64,000 bases of DNA from Mauremys mutica (lineage: Eukaryota > Chordata > Testudines > Geoemydidae), in contig NC_059074.1 in NCBI RefSeq assembly GCF_020497125.1, forward strand, positions 195,353,415 to 195,417,414. The letters run 5' to 3'. Under the pieces are notes generated by a model that saw only the letters and a program-made list of their open reading frames with translations, made no database searches and was not told the origin of the DNA. Shown piece by piece: positions 1-11,757 of the stretch. Positions within the stretch are counted from its first letter, which is position 1; each line of letters starts with the position of its first letter. The position numbers and the translations under genes are program-made.

Positions 1-518
1 GGCAAGCCTGGGAATTTAAATTCATAACTGTGCTAGACGCTAAGATCCATGGATTCCGAGACACTGCTTTCCAACCGTTTGTAACACACCCCACTGCCTG
101 CCAACCCTTAATCGCCTACTTCTTTTTAAGTGGTCGTCTATAGCATGTGTGAATCCATTATGCTTAACAATCTGCTCCAGCTTGTATTTCGGTTAGCCAC
201 TTCTGTTACCTTCCCTAGAACTGAAGATGAGTTCTGTGAAGCTCAAACTCTTGTAGTCTGCACTAACAGAAGCTGGTCCAATAAAAGATATTACCTCACC
301 TGCATTGGTCCCACTTTGAGAGACACAATATGGCTACAACAACACTACAATAAAATAAGAGGTGGAATAACTTACCAGTTCAGAGGGGGCTAGGGTCTCA
401 GGTGGTAAAATGCCTTTAGTCTCTGAAAGGTCATGGTTTCTTCTTGACCACTTTAAAATGTTATGTTTAAATATTTTGTACTGTAGCTTCTAAGTCATGT
501 GTGTTCTTCCCTCCTCAG
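1..518 (+). other. PELI1 intron, 3' part
   Basis: Intron upstream of the first visible PELI1 exon, with no coding exon recognised. It contains a decayed Penelope-like end at about 236-350, listed separately. Confidence 0.8.
236..350 (+). repeat. Decayed Penelope-like element end
   Basis: The stretch from gctcaaactcttgtagtc through ggtccaataaaagata to ggctacaacaacact matches the copies at 30130-30225 and 59222-59340 in this window. The family is common in turtle genomes. Placing it with Penelope-like elements is from general knowledge. Confidence 0.55.
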
Positions 519-716
519 ATTGGCCGGTCAACAGAAAGCCCTATCGACTTCGTAGTGACAGATACGGTTCCTGGAAGTCAGAGTAATTCAGATACACAGT
601 CTGTACAGAGCACTATATCAAGGTTTGCTTGCAGAATCATATGTGAACGGAACCCTCCTTTTACAGCAAGAATATACGCTGCAGGATTTGACTCCTCAAA
701 AAACATCTTTCTTGGG
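519..716 (+). CDS. PELI1: PELI1 coding exon (FHA-like domain, middle part)
   Basis: This 198-bp exon holds 66 codons in phase 0. The acceptor is a pyrimidine tract ending ctcctcag at 511-518. The donor is gtaaag from 717. It starts ATT GGC CGG (Ile-Gly-Arg) and ends CTT GGG. It encodes the FHA-like segment with the GRSTESPIDF and DTQSVQSTISRFACR motifs. Confidence 0.95.
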
Positions 717-2562
717 GTAAAGAGACACTTTCTCTTCCCAGCTCACTGCAGGCTTATATTTAAACTAGTTTATACCTCAGAATTTCAGATGAATGGAAGT
801 TCTGTCATTGTCATTCCTCATAGGAAAAAGCTGCCAAATGGAAGACATCCGATGGACAGATGGATGGGTTAACCACAAATGGAGTTCTTGTTATGCATCC
901 GCGCAATGGATTTACTGAAGACTCCAAACCAGGGGTGTGGAGGGAGATATCTGTGTGTGGGAATGTGTTTAGCCTCCGTGAAACCAGATCAGCTCAGCAG
1001 AGGGGAAAAATGGTAAGTGTAGTGAATAGCACTTTATGCTGCATGTTTGATACAGGTACATTTTTTAAGGCTGTACCTAGGGCTACATAAGGGCCAGAGA
1101 ATGCTTGAGTGACTTAAACAGTATAGCGCCTTACTCTGTATTTAGTCACATTCATTTTAGTCAATGCTCATGGAGTAAAATGCTACCCAACCTTAGTAAG
1201 ACTGAACGATTTCGGGCCAGATTCTGCCATTTATTGCATGTTTACACTGCTGTGCTAAACTTAGTGGCCCAGTCTAGCATGTTGGTCTGTGAGCAGTGGA
1301 AGCTTTGCTACATCATGATGTGGGCTTTTTAAAAGTTTTTAAAATTATTTCCTAACCCTCCCTTTTCACTTGCATCTTTCTTCAAGGTTTTCTCATGGGG
1401 GGGCAGGGGAAGAGAATTCCCACAGTTCTTTGGCTGTTTCAAAGTCTAATGTAATGTAAACCTTGCTCTAGAAAGATTCATGAGATATAAAACCAGACTT
1501 GTCTTGTCTTGATGTGACTTTTTCCTGAGTAAACATTTTTTTTAAATCAAATGTTTTACTTGTTTTAAGTTGTGGTGCATTGGTTTGGGAAGGATGGTGC
1601 GTGTGTGTGTGTGTGTGTGTGTGTTTGCATACATTACTACTAACTTAAGACTAATGTTGCTTGCTCCCATGGCAAACTAACGTTCTTTAATTGACTTAGC
1701 TGGATACATGATCAGGAAGGAGCTGATGATAATTAGGCATATGGGTGCTTTTGGTGGCTTCAGTTTTAGGGTCCCAAACTTGAGACATAGTTAAAGGTGC
1801 CTGATTTTCAAAAAAATTCTGAGCACCCACCCTCTAAATATCAAGCTCTTTCATGCATCTCAGATTGAGCACCCAAAATCACTGCTAGTTGAAACTCTTG
1901 GCTGGAGCTCCCTAGCAGGGTTTTACAGTTGTTTTCTTCAAAATTTATACAGTCAGTTTGAGTAACTTTGTGATCTCTATGCATTTCCATCCCAGGTTGA
2001 GAATGAAACCAACCAACTCCAAGATGGCTCATTAATCGATCTGTGTGGAGCAACGATGCTGTGGCGTACTGCCGAAGGCCTTTCACGCACTCCTACGGTG
2101 AAGCACTTGGAAGCTCTAAGACAGGAAATAAATGCCGCCAGGCCTCAGTGCCCTGTAGGGTTTAACACATTAGCATTTCCTAGTATGAAGAGGAAAGATG
2201 TTGTCGATGAAAAGCAACCATGGGTGTATCTCAACTGTGGCCACGTACATGGCTATCACAACTGGGGAAACAAAGAGGAAAGAGACGGGAAGGATCGAGA
2301 ATGTCCCATGTGCCGCTCTGTTGGCCCCTATGTGCCTCTGTGGCTTGGATGTGAAGCTGGATTTTATGTAGATGCAGGACCTCCGACTCATGCATTCAGC
2401 CCCTGTGGACACGTGTGCTCAGAAAAAACAACTGCATATTGGTCCCAAATTCCTCTTCCTCATGGTACTCACACTTTTCATGCAGCCTGTCCGTTCTGTG
2501 CACATCAGCTGGCTGGCGAACAGGGTTACATCAGACTCATTTTCCAAGGACCTCTTGACTAA
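519..2562 (+). CDS. PELI1: Pellino E3 ubiquitin ligase, C-terminal 317 residues (last three coding exons)
   Basis: Pellino proteins are RING-type E3 ubiquitin ligases that bind phosphorylated IRAK kinases through an FHA-like domain and attach ubiquitin chains in Toll-like and IL-1 receptor signalling in the cytoplasm. Three exons, 519-716, 824-1012 and 1996-2562, join in one phase-0 frame of 317 codons. The first two carry the later FHA-like strands (GRSTESPIDFVV, RFACRIICERNPPF, NGFTEDSKPGVW). The last carries the Pellino CHC2CHC2 RING-like region (NCGHVHGYHNWG, ECPMC, FSPCGHVCSE, HAACPFC) and ends in IFQGPLD. From memory of the family, KRKDVVDEKQPW and the PLD end fit PELI1 rather than PELI2, which ends in PID. 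Family length is about 418 residues, so roughly 100 N-terminal residues lie upstream of the window. All three reading frames are intact, so this looks like a live gene. Confidence 0.95.
824..1012 (+). CDS. PELI1: PELI1 coding exon (end of FHA-like domain)
   Basis: This 189-bp exon holds 63 codons in phase 0. The acceptor is cctcatag at 816-823 and the donor is the strong consensus gtaagt at 1013-1018. It starts GAA AAA GCT (EKAAKWKTSDGQ) and ends AAA ATG. The ATG at 860 is internal to the exon and is not a start. Confidence 0.95.
1013..1995 (+). other. PELI1 last intron
   Basis: Intron between the last two coding exons, bounded by gtaagt and cccag. It holds a pure (GT)12 tract at 1601-1624 and, near its end (about 1790-1880), a weak copy of a dispersed sauropsid repeat with phrases such as ctgagcaccca and gattgagcaccc. 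No other gene signal was seen. Confidence 0.85.
1601..1624 (+). repeat. (GT)12 microsatellite
   Basis: Twelve uninterrupted GT units within the last PELI1 intron. Confidence 0.97.
1996..2562 (+). CDS. PELI1: PELI1 terminal coding exon (RING-like domain and stop)
   Basis: The exon starts after the acceptor atcccag at 1989-1995 and runs for 188 codons to TAA at 2560-2562. It begins VENETNQLQDGSLIDLCGA and contains the whole Cys/His-rich RING-like region. The ATG at 2056 is an internal methionine. Confidence 0.96.
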   Translation, partial: VENETNQLQDGSLIDLCGATMLWRTAEGLSRTPTVKHLEALRQEINAARPQCPVGFNTLAFPSMKRKDVVDEKQPWVYLNCGHVHGYHNWGNKEERDGKDRECPMCRSVGPYVPLWLGCEAGFYVDAGPPTHAFSPCGHVCSEKTTAYWSQIPLPHGTHTFHAACPFCAHQLAGEQGYIRLIFQGPLD

Positions 2563-4600
2563 TACACGTGTCACCAAGGACTTCATTAAATTTATAAGCT
2601 AAGCAATTCTGATTTTAAACAAACTGTCTATTTCATATTCTCTGGGCTTTGACAGTTTGCATTAAAATGAAGATCTTTTTTGTTTTGTTACAGCAGCTCT
2701 AAATCCCTTTCTAGATGAGGAAAAGCCTGGAAGCAACAAGATAGATTATGAGGAGGAAAGGGAAAGTTCCCATCTTTGTTTAGTGTCTGCTTTTGGAGAG
2801 GGGAAGGGAATTTATGCATAGTGAAATTCAATGCCTTCAATTTAATATTTTTGAATGACATGCCCTTGGTGTTTAAAAGTTGCTTTTTTGTATAACTGAG
2901 GATAAATATGGTCAGTTCAGAGGACATTAGTTTACAGCTTGGATGCAAACATTGTAAAATATAGCAACATGTATATTAACTTTTTCTATTTATCTTTATT
3001 ATTGAAATTATCTTATGGCATTTTGATAGAGGAGCAGCATGGTGGTAGTGTGTTAAATCCATTGACTGGATGCATAGAATAGTTCCTGATGGGGAAGGTT
3101 AGAAGAAAACTGTAGAAGTACCTTTTTAAAATCTGGAGTACTATTGAGTTCTTAGAGTAGTTGAATGCTTTTTAAACAAAATTAATGCAAATTAAATTGG
3201 TGTAAAAATATGCTTTAACCTCACAAAAGATCATTATGATGGACTTTTTCAAATGTCTGTCCATTGGGTAGGACTATAATAAAAGAACTGGTCACAGGAA
3301 AACATTTACCTTATTCTTTGAATATGCAATTTTAAACTAGGTTAAGGATTTGTCTCCTTCTGTTAACTACTCTTTTGTTTACCATTAGCAACGTTTGAGG
3401 GTTTTTTTTATTTATTTAAACAACAAAAAATGAGCAGCCAAGACTCATCTGTTCTTCACTGTTAGAAAAAAGCTGTGAATTAGCCAGAAAGCTGAGTGTT
3501 CAATTTTAAAGAAAATTATTCGTTCTGCTTTTAATCTAACCCCTTAACCTGTATGCGGGATGGGTAGGTGGCACACTGGCTCCATACGCTTTGCCTTTCA
3601 GCTCCACAGAGCTGGGGACAAATATGCATTTAGGTGACGACAAATGAAGACGTTGCAGCCTTGGAGCTAAGATGTTTGCCCACATCCCCAAACCATCGTG
3701 TAAATTGGCACAATTGTCAGGCTGTGCTCAGGACAAGCTCAGATTGAGATTGAGTTGTATTCATGGCACTTGAGGTGGAAGAAGCTTGCAGAAAAGTTAT
3801 TCACACCGTGGCTGATTTTAAGTCAGTTTTTAGTCTCTCTTTCAATATCCCTGCCCGCAAATGCTCCCCTTTCTTTGCCCTTCAGCCCCCCCAACCAATC
3901 CCTTACCAGAAAAGGCCAATGCATTACATGGAGCCTGAGGCTAATCCACCATGCTTTGTGACAAATGTTCAAATAATCCTTTTAGGATCGAGGTAAGCTC
4001 TTTTTTTTTTTAAAAACTAGCTTTTTAAACTGGTTTCTCTACTTTGGATTGGAAATATGTACTGTGTAAACGTATAGTATCAAATTCCTGTACTCTGTAG
4101 CATAGCTTTAATTTATCCTATCACAAAGCTGTTCTGAACTTTCCTTGGTAAAAACAAACTGAATTGTGTTCTTTAGAACTCATGAATTATTTACTTCAAC
4201 TGTCAAGAATTCTTTCTCCATTTAAAAAAAATATATATATATTGTTTGGTTCACTCAGGAAATGTATGTGTCAGGAAACCTGTATTATACGTTCAATTAG
4301 CTGTCATGTATAAGTAACTGCTGTTACTCCATTTCAAAGAAATATAATTGATTTTTGACATTTTTCAGGTTTCATGCATTAAGTAATGAGACTTATGCAA
4401 CAAGGAATCCCTGTATTGTAGTTGTTCTAATCATTTATATTCAGACTATATATACTGTAGTTTAATTTTTATTTTCAAATTAATTTATTCAAACTATGTG
4501 AGTAAACACTTTTCAAGAATAGAAATGACAGAGTTGCCTATTGCTCTGTTGGATTTGGTTCTGCTCATATGGAAAAGATTTAACGAAGATGGAAAGGTTA
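2563..4600 (+). other. Probable PELI1 3' UTR
   Basis: About 2 kb of AT-rich, apparently single-copy sequence follows the PELI1 stop without a recognisable transposon. It carries AU-rich motifs (tttatttattta near 3408) and candidate polyadenylation hexamers, for example AATAAA at 3278-3283. The true cleavage site cannot be fixed from sequence alone. A later AATAAA at 5415-5420 is also possible but less likely. Confidence 0.5.
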
Positions 4601-5459
4601 TGGTACTTTTTAAAATGACTGTTCAGAAAATATCTCCTTCACTTTAAGCATGTTAGTTTCACTTGTGTTGAGAGCAGAGAGAGATGATGAGATGACCATC
4701 AGGGGTTTGAGATTTGGCATGTTCATGGCTTGGCTAGCCCCCACCCTGTGGAGGGGGTCTCCTTCCAAATTTTTGGCAAGGAGGGGAAAGAGTGATGATT
4801 ACTCACCATCTTCCCTCCTTGGCACTTAATTCAGAAGAGGACAGTATGGGCGGTACAGCTCTGCACTACACCCGGACTCCAAAGTGGAAATCCAGGCAGA
4901 GGTAAAACAGCGTACCTCCCTCTGCATCTCCTTTTTGAGGCTGATAATTCTGACAGCTCCAGTGCCTGTGCTAGTTGGAGCTGCTTCAGTATCACCTGAG
5001 GGGGATGAGGTGATCTCTCTTGGGTGTAGTCATGGTCCAAACATCACATGGCGTTAGAGATCAAAACCAGCCCCTGAAATGTCTAACTTGCAGCCAGTGT
5101 AGGTTATGTTGTGCACAGTTGACATGAAGCACCAATCAGTGATCCTGCAACCACATTCTGTGCAGGCGTAAGATTGAGGGACCTTAAGGTATAGCCTGAT
5201 CCCAAAGCCCATTGAAGTCAGTAAGCTCCTGTTGACCTCAGGCCTTTAGCGTGCATTATGATAGTCTGATCTCAAAGTGACAGAGCCAGGGATGGGTAGG
5301 GCAAGATCTGCATCTAACCGATGTCGTTACATTCTCCTGAATCCTGACTGTTGCTGCTCCCTGGGCGTGTCTCATTGCTTCTTACTTACCCAATGTGGTC
5401 CGAGTAAAAACTAAAATAAAGCCTAATTACAGCAAAACCAGCTTTTAAAATAAAACTGT
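4601..5459. other. Intergenic, mostly unclassified
   Basis: No gene seen. About 5185-5260 holds a decayed dispersed repeat with phrases such as cccaaagcccattgaagt, which recur in sauropsid intergenic DNA. The rest is unassigned. Confidence 0.5.
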
Positions 5460-5935
5460 GATGGGTTCCACCTGTTCCACCAGCCTGGGCTCCCTTATAC
5501 TGTCCTCCTGAGCCAGGCCCTTAAGCTTCCTCCAGCACACTCACAGGTAGAGAGACACCCAGCTTCAGAAAGACACACACTGAAATCAGCTCTGCATAGG
5601 AAGGCTTCAGCTAAGGAACTGCCCAGATACTCAAGTGCACCACCCTGCCCCTGAGTGGAAACCCAAAATTGCATCGTCTTGCACTTTGTTTTCCAGTGCC
5701 ATGTCTTTTCTCCCCGTCCCTGCCCCTGTGGAAAAATACTGGTATTCTATCATGGAGTCCAGTACCAGGTGACATGATCACATGACCTGCAGTGCCAAAA
5801 GCCATTTGTAGTATCCCAGGAAGGTGAGAGATTAGCATCTTCAAAGACCTATTGTTCTCCCTAATGGTCCATTGACTGATCCCTAGCTAGTCAGCCAGAC
5901 TGATTGCATTCTGTCTGCACCTGCGGAACACCCAC
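5460..5935. repeat. Unclassified moderately GC-rich repeat candidate
   Basis: The composition changes sharply from the AT-rich flanks. The block runs from gatgggttccacctgttc to ctgcggaacacccacc and resembles a dispersed turtle repeat. Terminal repeats and a duplication were not identified, so its class is open. Confidence 0.3.
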
Positions 5936-7332
5936 CAAACACTTCTGTAGTACAGATGTATAGTCCATATTCCTAACTTCAGATACAGAAATGATGCATG
6001 CATGCATACAGATGGGTTATGATTTGCTGAATATGATTATCCTTTCCAATGATCTCTCATGACTTATGCACAAATCATAGTTTTGCTATAATCCTATTAT
6101 AACAACATTTCTATGAAGAATATGGTGTGTAGTGTCACAACAACAAAACTCTCATTTCCCACACAATCAAGAAGGCTGATTGTTCCCTCTAGTCTTGATT
6201 CTGGTGCTGGCAGTGAGGATATGAAAATCGAAGGAAACTATTAAAACAGGAGCATTAATAATTTGAAGACGTTTGATATTAAATCCCTTTGCATAGGTAC
6301 CTTTTTCAAAATACATTCCAAACCTTCCTATAAAGGGAGCTGAGGGCGACACGTTCACCTTTGGTGGTGTCTACACTTGCAGCAGCATGGAGGATACGTG
6401 TAGCTATACGCTGCAGTGAAAAGCAGGCAGTAGCCACACAGGTATGTAGCTACACATGGCAGTGGGGAAAGGCTCCAGCCATGGGACACTACACTGCTAA
6501 ATATAGCAGTGTGGACAAGAGAGGCACTGCTTGGATGTGGAGAGAGCCCTGTGGGCCCTGTGGTTCTGGCATGTCTTTACTTGCCTGAGCAGTGCCTCCC
6601 CATCTATGCTGCCATTTATACCTCTGCTAGCTAAGTGTGCAGTGTCTGTGCTCTATATGCTGCCATAAGCATCAGCATAGCCTTTGTGTTGAGACAGCAG
6701 CAGGTTTCTGGGAGAGAAGCTGGCAGTGGGAGCGTTCACGATCACAGTAACGCTTACATATGCAATGAACTTTCATGTGTTTTGTTTGGTGCCATGAATG
6801 TTACACGTTGGCAGCAGCTTAGTTATGCCGATAGCTTTAAGAAGATCACGTTTTTATCCACACTGCTCGTCTGGTCTTGGGAGAAAATACTTCCGAACGA
6901 GGATGAGAACTGCAGCCTGGGTAGAAAAAACGCTTGCAGTGCATCCTTATATTAAATCTATCGGAGACCCTGCAATAAGTTGCATGCTCTTTCCAACCTC
7001 CAAGAGTGTTGGCTTTTGCCACTCCTGTTCATATAAGCAGGCAACGTGTTGACATGTGTCCTGTTCTATAACACAGGATTCTTGTATGCTTCAGAACAAT
7101 GAAGCAGATGATGCAGTGCCCTAAATCTCATGCCTGTGAACCAAAACCTAGTTGGTTGCTCTAATTTTAGATGGAGCAGCCTTGACTGGTCTCTTTAGAG
7201 TCCTTTCAGAAGGCTTCACATTGTCCTTTAGAAACCAATTTCTTAAGGTTTCACGTGCTGTGTAATCAAGTTGTAAAATGAATGTGGAATTAGACCTGAT
7301 TCACTGGGGGTAAGAGTTTCATAATATATATA
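5936..7332. other. Intergenic
   Basis: No gene recognised. The sequence ggtggtgtctacacttgc at 6363 resembles the outer end of the Harbinger-type elements in this window, so about 6360-6720 may be an old relative. A matching opposite end was not secured. Confidence 0.4.
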
Positions 7333-7529
7333 TGGAGATATACCTATCTCACAGAACTGGAAGGGACCTTGAAAGGTCATCAAGTCCAGTCGCCTGCCTT
7401 CGCAGCAGGACCAAGTACCGTCCCTGACAGATTTTTGCCCCAGATTCCTAAATGTCCCCCTCAAGGATTGAAATCACAACCCTGGGTTTAGCAGGCCAAT
7501 GCTCAAACCACTGAGCTATCCCTCATCCC
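7333..7529 (-). repeat. tRNA-headed SINE with CR1-like tail
   Basis: Read on the minus strand, a tRNA-like head with an A box (gatagctcagtggtttgag) and a B-box-like gatttcaatcc is followed by ggcaaaaatctgtc and a CR1-like tail (ggtcccttccagttctgtga). This is the layout of the turtle tRNA/CR1 SINE. The copy at 62673-62838 is arranged the same way. Confidence 0.85.
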
Positions 7530-7700
7530 AAAAAATGCCTAAGTGATTTAGAAGCCTTCAAAGTGCATATAGGCACCAAGTCCCATTGACTTGAAATGAG
7601 ATTTATGCTCTGAAGTCATGTGGGCACTCTTCAAAACTTTACCCCTTGGTGCCTTGGTTCTTAACACAGTTGGCTTGGAGGCGAGGGAATGCCTTTGTTA

Positions 7701-7985
7701 GGGCATGTCTACACTTACTCCGGAGCGATCGATCCAGCAGGGGTCGATTTATTGTGTCTAGTGAAGACGTGATAAATCAACCCCTGAGCGCTCTCCTGTC
7801 CACTCCAGTACTCCACCAGAGAGAAGCATAGGCGGAGTCGATGGGGGAGAGTCAGCAGTGGTGTCTTCACTGTAAGTACATCGACTTCAGTGATGCTATT
7901 TTCATAGCTGAAGTTGCGTAACTTAGACTGACTTAGCTCGCACCCTGTACACCCCCCCCCCCCCCCCCGCAATGTAGACCAGGCC
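7701..7985. mobile_element. Harbinger-type MITE
   Basis: Inverted ends GGGCATGTCTACACTTAC and (reverse complement) GGCCTGGTCTACATTGC are flanked on both sides by TTA (7698-7700 and 7986-7988), the usual PIF/Harbinger duplication. A 19-base poly-C run lies near the right end. Confidence 0.8.
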
Positions 7986-8015
7986 TTAGTAACAGCCAAT
8001 GGAGTGTTGTTGTTA

Positions 8016-8261
8016 AGGGTATGTCTACACGGTAATTAAAAACCAGCAGCTGACCCGTGCCAGCTCACTTGGACTCGTGAGGCTCCGGGGCTGTTTAACT
8101 GTGATGTTGACACTCTGGCTGCAAAGTGGGAGAGTCCCAGAGCTCTGCCTGAGCCCAAACATCTGCACTGCAGTTAAACAGCCTCTTAGTCCATGCCCTG
8201 CGAGTCCAAGTCAGCCGGCATGGGCCAGCTGCAGATTTTTAACCACAGTGAAGACACATGC
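8016..8261. mobile_element. Harbinger-type MITE
   Basis: Ends AGGGTATGTCTACACGGT and (reverse complement) GCATGTGTCTTCACTGTGG share a following ttaaaaa and are flanked by TTA at 8013-8015 and 8262-8264. The interior is non-coding. Confidence 0.75.
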
Positions 8262-8308
8262 TTAGTTTCATTTTTGGTGTTGTGTCCCTAAACCAATCCC
8301 TGATGCCC

Positions 8309-8420
8309 ATCGCTTCTCGGCCTCATGGCTAAGATCAAGTAGTCTCTTGGCCTATCCAAGGCCGTGATCAAGTGTCTTGATGTTTTTGGTCTTTTGGCCT
8401 CGAGATGAAAACCTTGTCTG
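8309..8420 (+). pseudogene. U2 snRNA-like sequence (pseudogene or snRNA-headed SINE)
   Basis: Positions 8309-8340 match the first 32 nucleotides of U2 snRNA except for two bases: ATCGCTTCTCGGCCT, then CA in place of TT, then TGGCTAAGATCAAGT. Similarity to U2 stops there. The following 80 bases (tatccaaggccgtgatcaag, cttttggcctcgagatg) contain U2-like phrases in scrambled order. It cannot make a working U2 RNA, since the branch-site-recognition segment is missing. Confidence 0.65.
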
Positions 8421-8439
8421 AGGCTCAAATTGTGTGGGT

Positions 8440-8497
8440 CAGTGGCTCTGAACCTATTCAGACCACTGTACCCCTTTCAGGAGTCTGATTTGTGTGT
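8440..8497 (+). repeat. hAT element 5' end fragment
   Basis: Starts CAGTGGCTCTGAACC and continues ctgtacccctttcaggag, the outer end of a hAT family common in turtles. The rest of the element is absent. Confidence 0.55.
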
Positions 8498-9479
8498 TTC
8501 TAGAGCAGCGGGGCAAACTCCTTATAACCTTACACTCAGTGCCCGTATGCTTCTAGCCTGCTGCTGGGGAAAGTGGGGGAGCCTTCCTCTGGAGTTGCAG
8601 CTGTTGATTCCTCTGAGGCAGCCAGGTAGCTTAAAGCATGTGGGAACTGGAACTGAGACCCAGCACACTCAGCCCTCTAGGGGCCAATGAACATCCATTA
8701 CACAGGACCAGCTTTTACTCCTTTCTGAGCTGGGCTGAATTTGTTCCACCTCCGGGAATGAGGCTTGCTCTCTTGGCGGAGGTTTAACCAGTGTGGTTCC
8801 GGAGTGTACCCAGGCAGCATCTTCTGCTGCATTTGCTAGTACTCAAGACTCCTGCTAATACAGTGTACTGTCAAGGGCCCTCCTGTTCTTAAAGGGACAG
8901 TTCCCATTAACCATAATAGAATTTCAATAAAAATCCAAATTTCCTACCAACTACCATTTTGCAATATAAAACCCTTTCAACAATTACATTTGTTCTGCAG
9001 CTTAATTTCTAATATGTGAATGGACTACACCTTCATATTACAGACTGGGATTCTGTTCCTGCAGCCTCTATTCCCTTACTTGCAAAAATAGTGAGAATGC
9101 TTGTTACCTGCATGCCTATAGAGTAGCCATCAGTAATAAGGGGTGTGAAATATATCGAGACAGAAATATATAGCAGCACAAAGAGGTGAGACTGGTACAT
9201 AGCTCTCAGCCCACTTTCCACTTCCCCACATGGTATTCTGTGTGTGTGACTCATGTTATGCATGAGATTTTTCCTGATATGCAGGAAGGTGTGACAGGGC
9301 TGTCAGATGCATAAGCATTGCAAGAGATGTGTGACCCTAGACAGGTCTGTTTGCACAGCAGCAGTATGCTTCCAGCTTGAGGTCAGGCTCGGATAGGGGA
9401 AAGGCCTATAGACTGCCCGGGGCCTGATCTCCCCACAACAGGGTCAGCACACCAAACACTGTGACTGGCTAGCTAACTA
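8498..9479. other. Intergenic
   Basis: No gene or clear repeat recognised. Composition is ordinary. Confidence 0.5.
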
Positions 9480-9706
9480 CAAAAGCAGTTTCTCCTCCCT
9501 TGGTGTTCACACCTCAGCTGTTAGAAGAGGGCCTCATCCTCCCTGATTGAACTAACCTCATTATCTCTAGCCTAATTCTTGCTTGCATATTTATACTTGC
9601 CTCTGGAAATTTCCACTACGTCGAAGTGGGTATTCACCCACGAAAGCTCACACTCCAATACGTCTGTTAGTCTATAAGGTGCCACAGGACTCTTTGCTGC
9701 TTTTAG
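9480..9706 (+). repeat. Penelope-like element 3' end with degenerate hammerhead-like core
   Basis: The block ends gttagtctataaggtgccac then aggactctttgctgctttt, one of the two Penelope-like end types here. At 9626-9645 GTGGGT-attc-ACCCAC is followed by GAAAGC, the stem II and GAAA of a hammerhead. The upstream CUGANGA box is damaged (only gtcga remains), so this copy should not self-cleave. Confidence 0.65.
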
Positions 9707-10389
9707 AGACCATGAGTGTGTATTCTCAGTAACCACCTGAGTAAGTCTGCCAAAGGTAGAAATGGGGACACTCAAACCACCCTAGATTATTGTAAGGGGA
9801 TCTGGAAAAACACGCACACAAGCCCTATTTATGCCTGAAGTGGTTAATGCAACTCATGCCTTGAGACTCCCTGGCAGCATGGTCCTGCCAGAGAACCAGC
9901 TGAGGTCATTGCACAAAACAGAAGCTAGTCTGCCAGCTCTCCTGTAGAGGGTTTTCTGAATGCTAGTTTCGGGGTTATCAATCATGGGCCACTTTACTCG
10001 CAATGAATAGTACATCTCTACACACAGGCCCACTGGTTTCAAGGGGACTATTAATGTAATAAAGTACTACTCACTGAAAGTAAGGCTGGCACAAGGGAGG
10101 TAATATAGGGTTTCACATCCCACAACAGTTTTCCAACAGTCCTTTCTCTATCCGTACTGGGTCCTATCAGTTACACTTGGGTCCCCTCTAAAATGGCACA
10201 CATCTCAAGGATTGAGGTAGCTGTGGGCTACAAGAAATGGTTCCAGTCCATCCAATACACAGACCTCTGTTATACTAAACACCTCAGTAGAGACATAGAG
10301 GCACAGAACCCAGGCATATGTCATCAGTCTGACACTCTCTAGTGAGAATGGAGTTTGAGGCTGGGGATCTATGTGGGGGCTAGATTCCA
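9707..10389. other. Intergenic
   Basis: No gene or clear repeat recognised between the Penelope-like end and the CR1 element. Confidence 0.5.
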
Positions 10390-11757
10390 GGTAAGTAGTG
10401 GGATCCATCTTTGAGAACTTGTGGAGGATCAGAGAGATCCCAGAGGACTGGAGAAGGGCAAATATAGCACCTATCAATAAAAAGGGGAATAGAGCAAGCT
10501 CAGGGAATTATAGACCAGTCAGTTTAACATCAGTACTTGGGATAATGGAGCAAATAATCAGTGTGGAAGCACCTAGACGATAAGGTGATAAGTCATCCTC
10601 AATATGAAGATGGCCAGACCAAATCATGTCAAACCAAAGTAATATCTTCCTTTGAATGAGTAACAAGCCTCAACTTTAGTAAGGCTTTTGATAGTGTCTC
10701 AGATGACTCTCAAACTAGGGAAATATAGCCTAGATAAACCTACTATAAGGCGAGTGCACAACTGGTTAGAGGACCATACTCAGAGCAGTTATTGATGATT
10801 CACAGTCAAGCTGGAAGAGCATATCAAGTGGGTTCCATCAGGGCTCTGTCCTGGGTCCAGTTCTATTCAATATCTTCATAAATTGTTTGGATAATGGCAG
10901 AGTACGCTTATGAAGTCTGGAAGATATCCAACTGGGAGGGGTTGCAAGAACTTCAGAGGACAGGATTAGAATTTAAAATGATCTTGACCAACTACAGAAA
11001 TGGTCTGAAATGAAAAGGATAAAATTCAATAAGGACAAATGCAATATACTCCACTTAGGAAGGAACAATCAGTTGCACACATACAAAATGGGAAATGACT
11101 GTCTAGGAAGGAGTACTGTGGAAAGGGATCTGGGGTCACAGCGATTCACAAGCTAAATATGAGTCAACAGTGTAACACTGTTGCCAAAAAAGCAAACATT
11201 CTTGAATATATTAACAGGAGTGTTGTAAGCAAGACACTAGGAGTAATTCTTCCACTCTACTCCACATTCATTAGGCCTCAGCTGGAGTACTGTGTCCAGT
11301 TCTGGGCACTACACTTTGGGAAAGATCTGGACAAATTGGAGAAAGTTCAGAGGAGAGCAACAAAAAGGATTAAAGGACTAGAAAACATGGCCCTTGAGGA
11401 AAGATGGAGGAAAAATGGGTTTGCTTTGTCTGGAGAAGAGAAGCCTGAAGGGGGACATAGTCTTTAAGTATGTAAAAGTTGTTATAAAGAAAAGGATGAT
11501 CAATGGTTCTCCTTAACCTCTAAGGACAGGACAAGAAGCAATGGGCTTAAATTGCAGCAAAGGAGGTTTAGGTTGGACATTAGGAAAAACTTCTTAACTG
11601 TCAAAGTAGTTAAGTACTGGAGCAAATTACCTAGGGAGGTTGTGGAATCTCCATCATTGGAGGTTTTTAAGAACAGGTTAGATGAACAGCTGTCAAGGAT
11701 GATCTAGGCAATATTTAGTCCTCCCTCAGTGCAGGGAACTGGACCAGGTGACCTATA
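10390..11757 (+). mobile_element. CR1 LINE fragment (reverse transcriptase to 3' UTR), left part
   Basis: CR1 non-LTR retrotransposon ORF2 sequence in sense orientation. Recognisable peptides are FENLWR, EDWRRANIAPI and GNYRPVSLTSV at 10411-10540, and [13 protein letters not shown] and EKVQRRATKRIKG at 11270-11370. The usual late-ORF sequence follows (gtggaatctccatcattgg). Frameshifts and stops break it and the catalytic YADD-like box is gone. The 3' tail is interrupted by the Harbinger element at 11761 and resumes at about 15513. Confidence 0.88.

Noticed and set aside
860..1090. Separate small gene starting at ATG 860
   Set aside because: The frame is the PELI1 exon reading into its intron; the donor gtaagt at 1013 ends the coding part.
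2056..2562. Independent intronless gene starting at ATG 2056
   Set aside because: The ATG is inside the last PELI1 exon, which begins at 1996 after a clear acceptor.
7470..7529. tRNA gene candidate
   Set aside because: The tRNA-like head is joined to a SINE body and CR1-like tail, so it is a SINE, not a tRNA gene.
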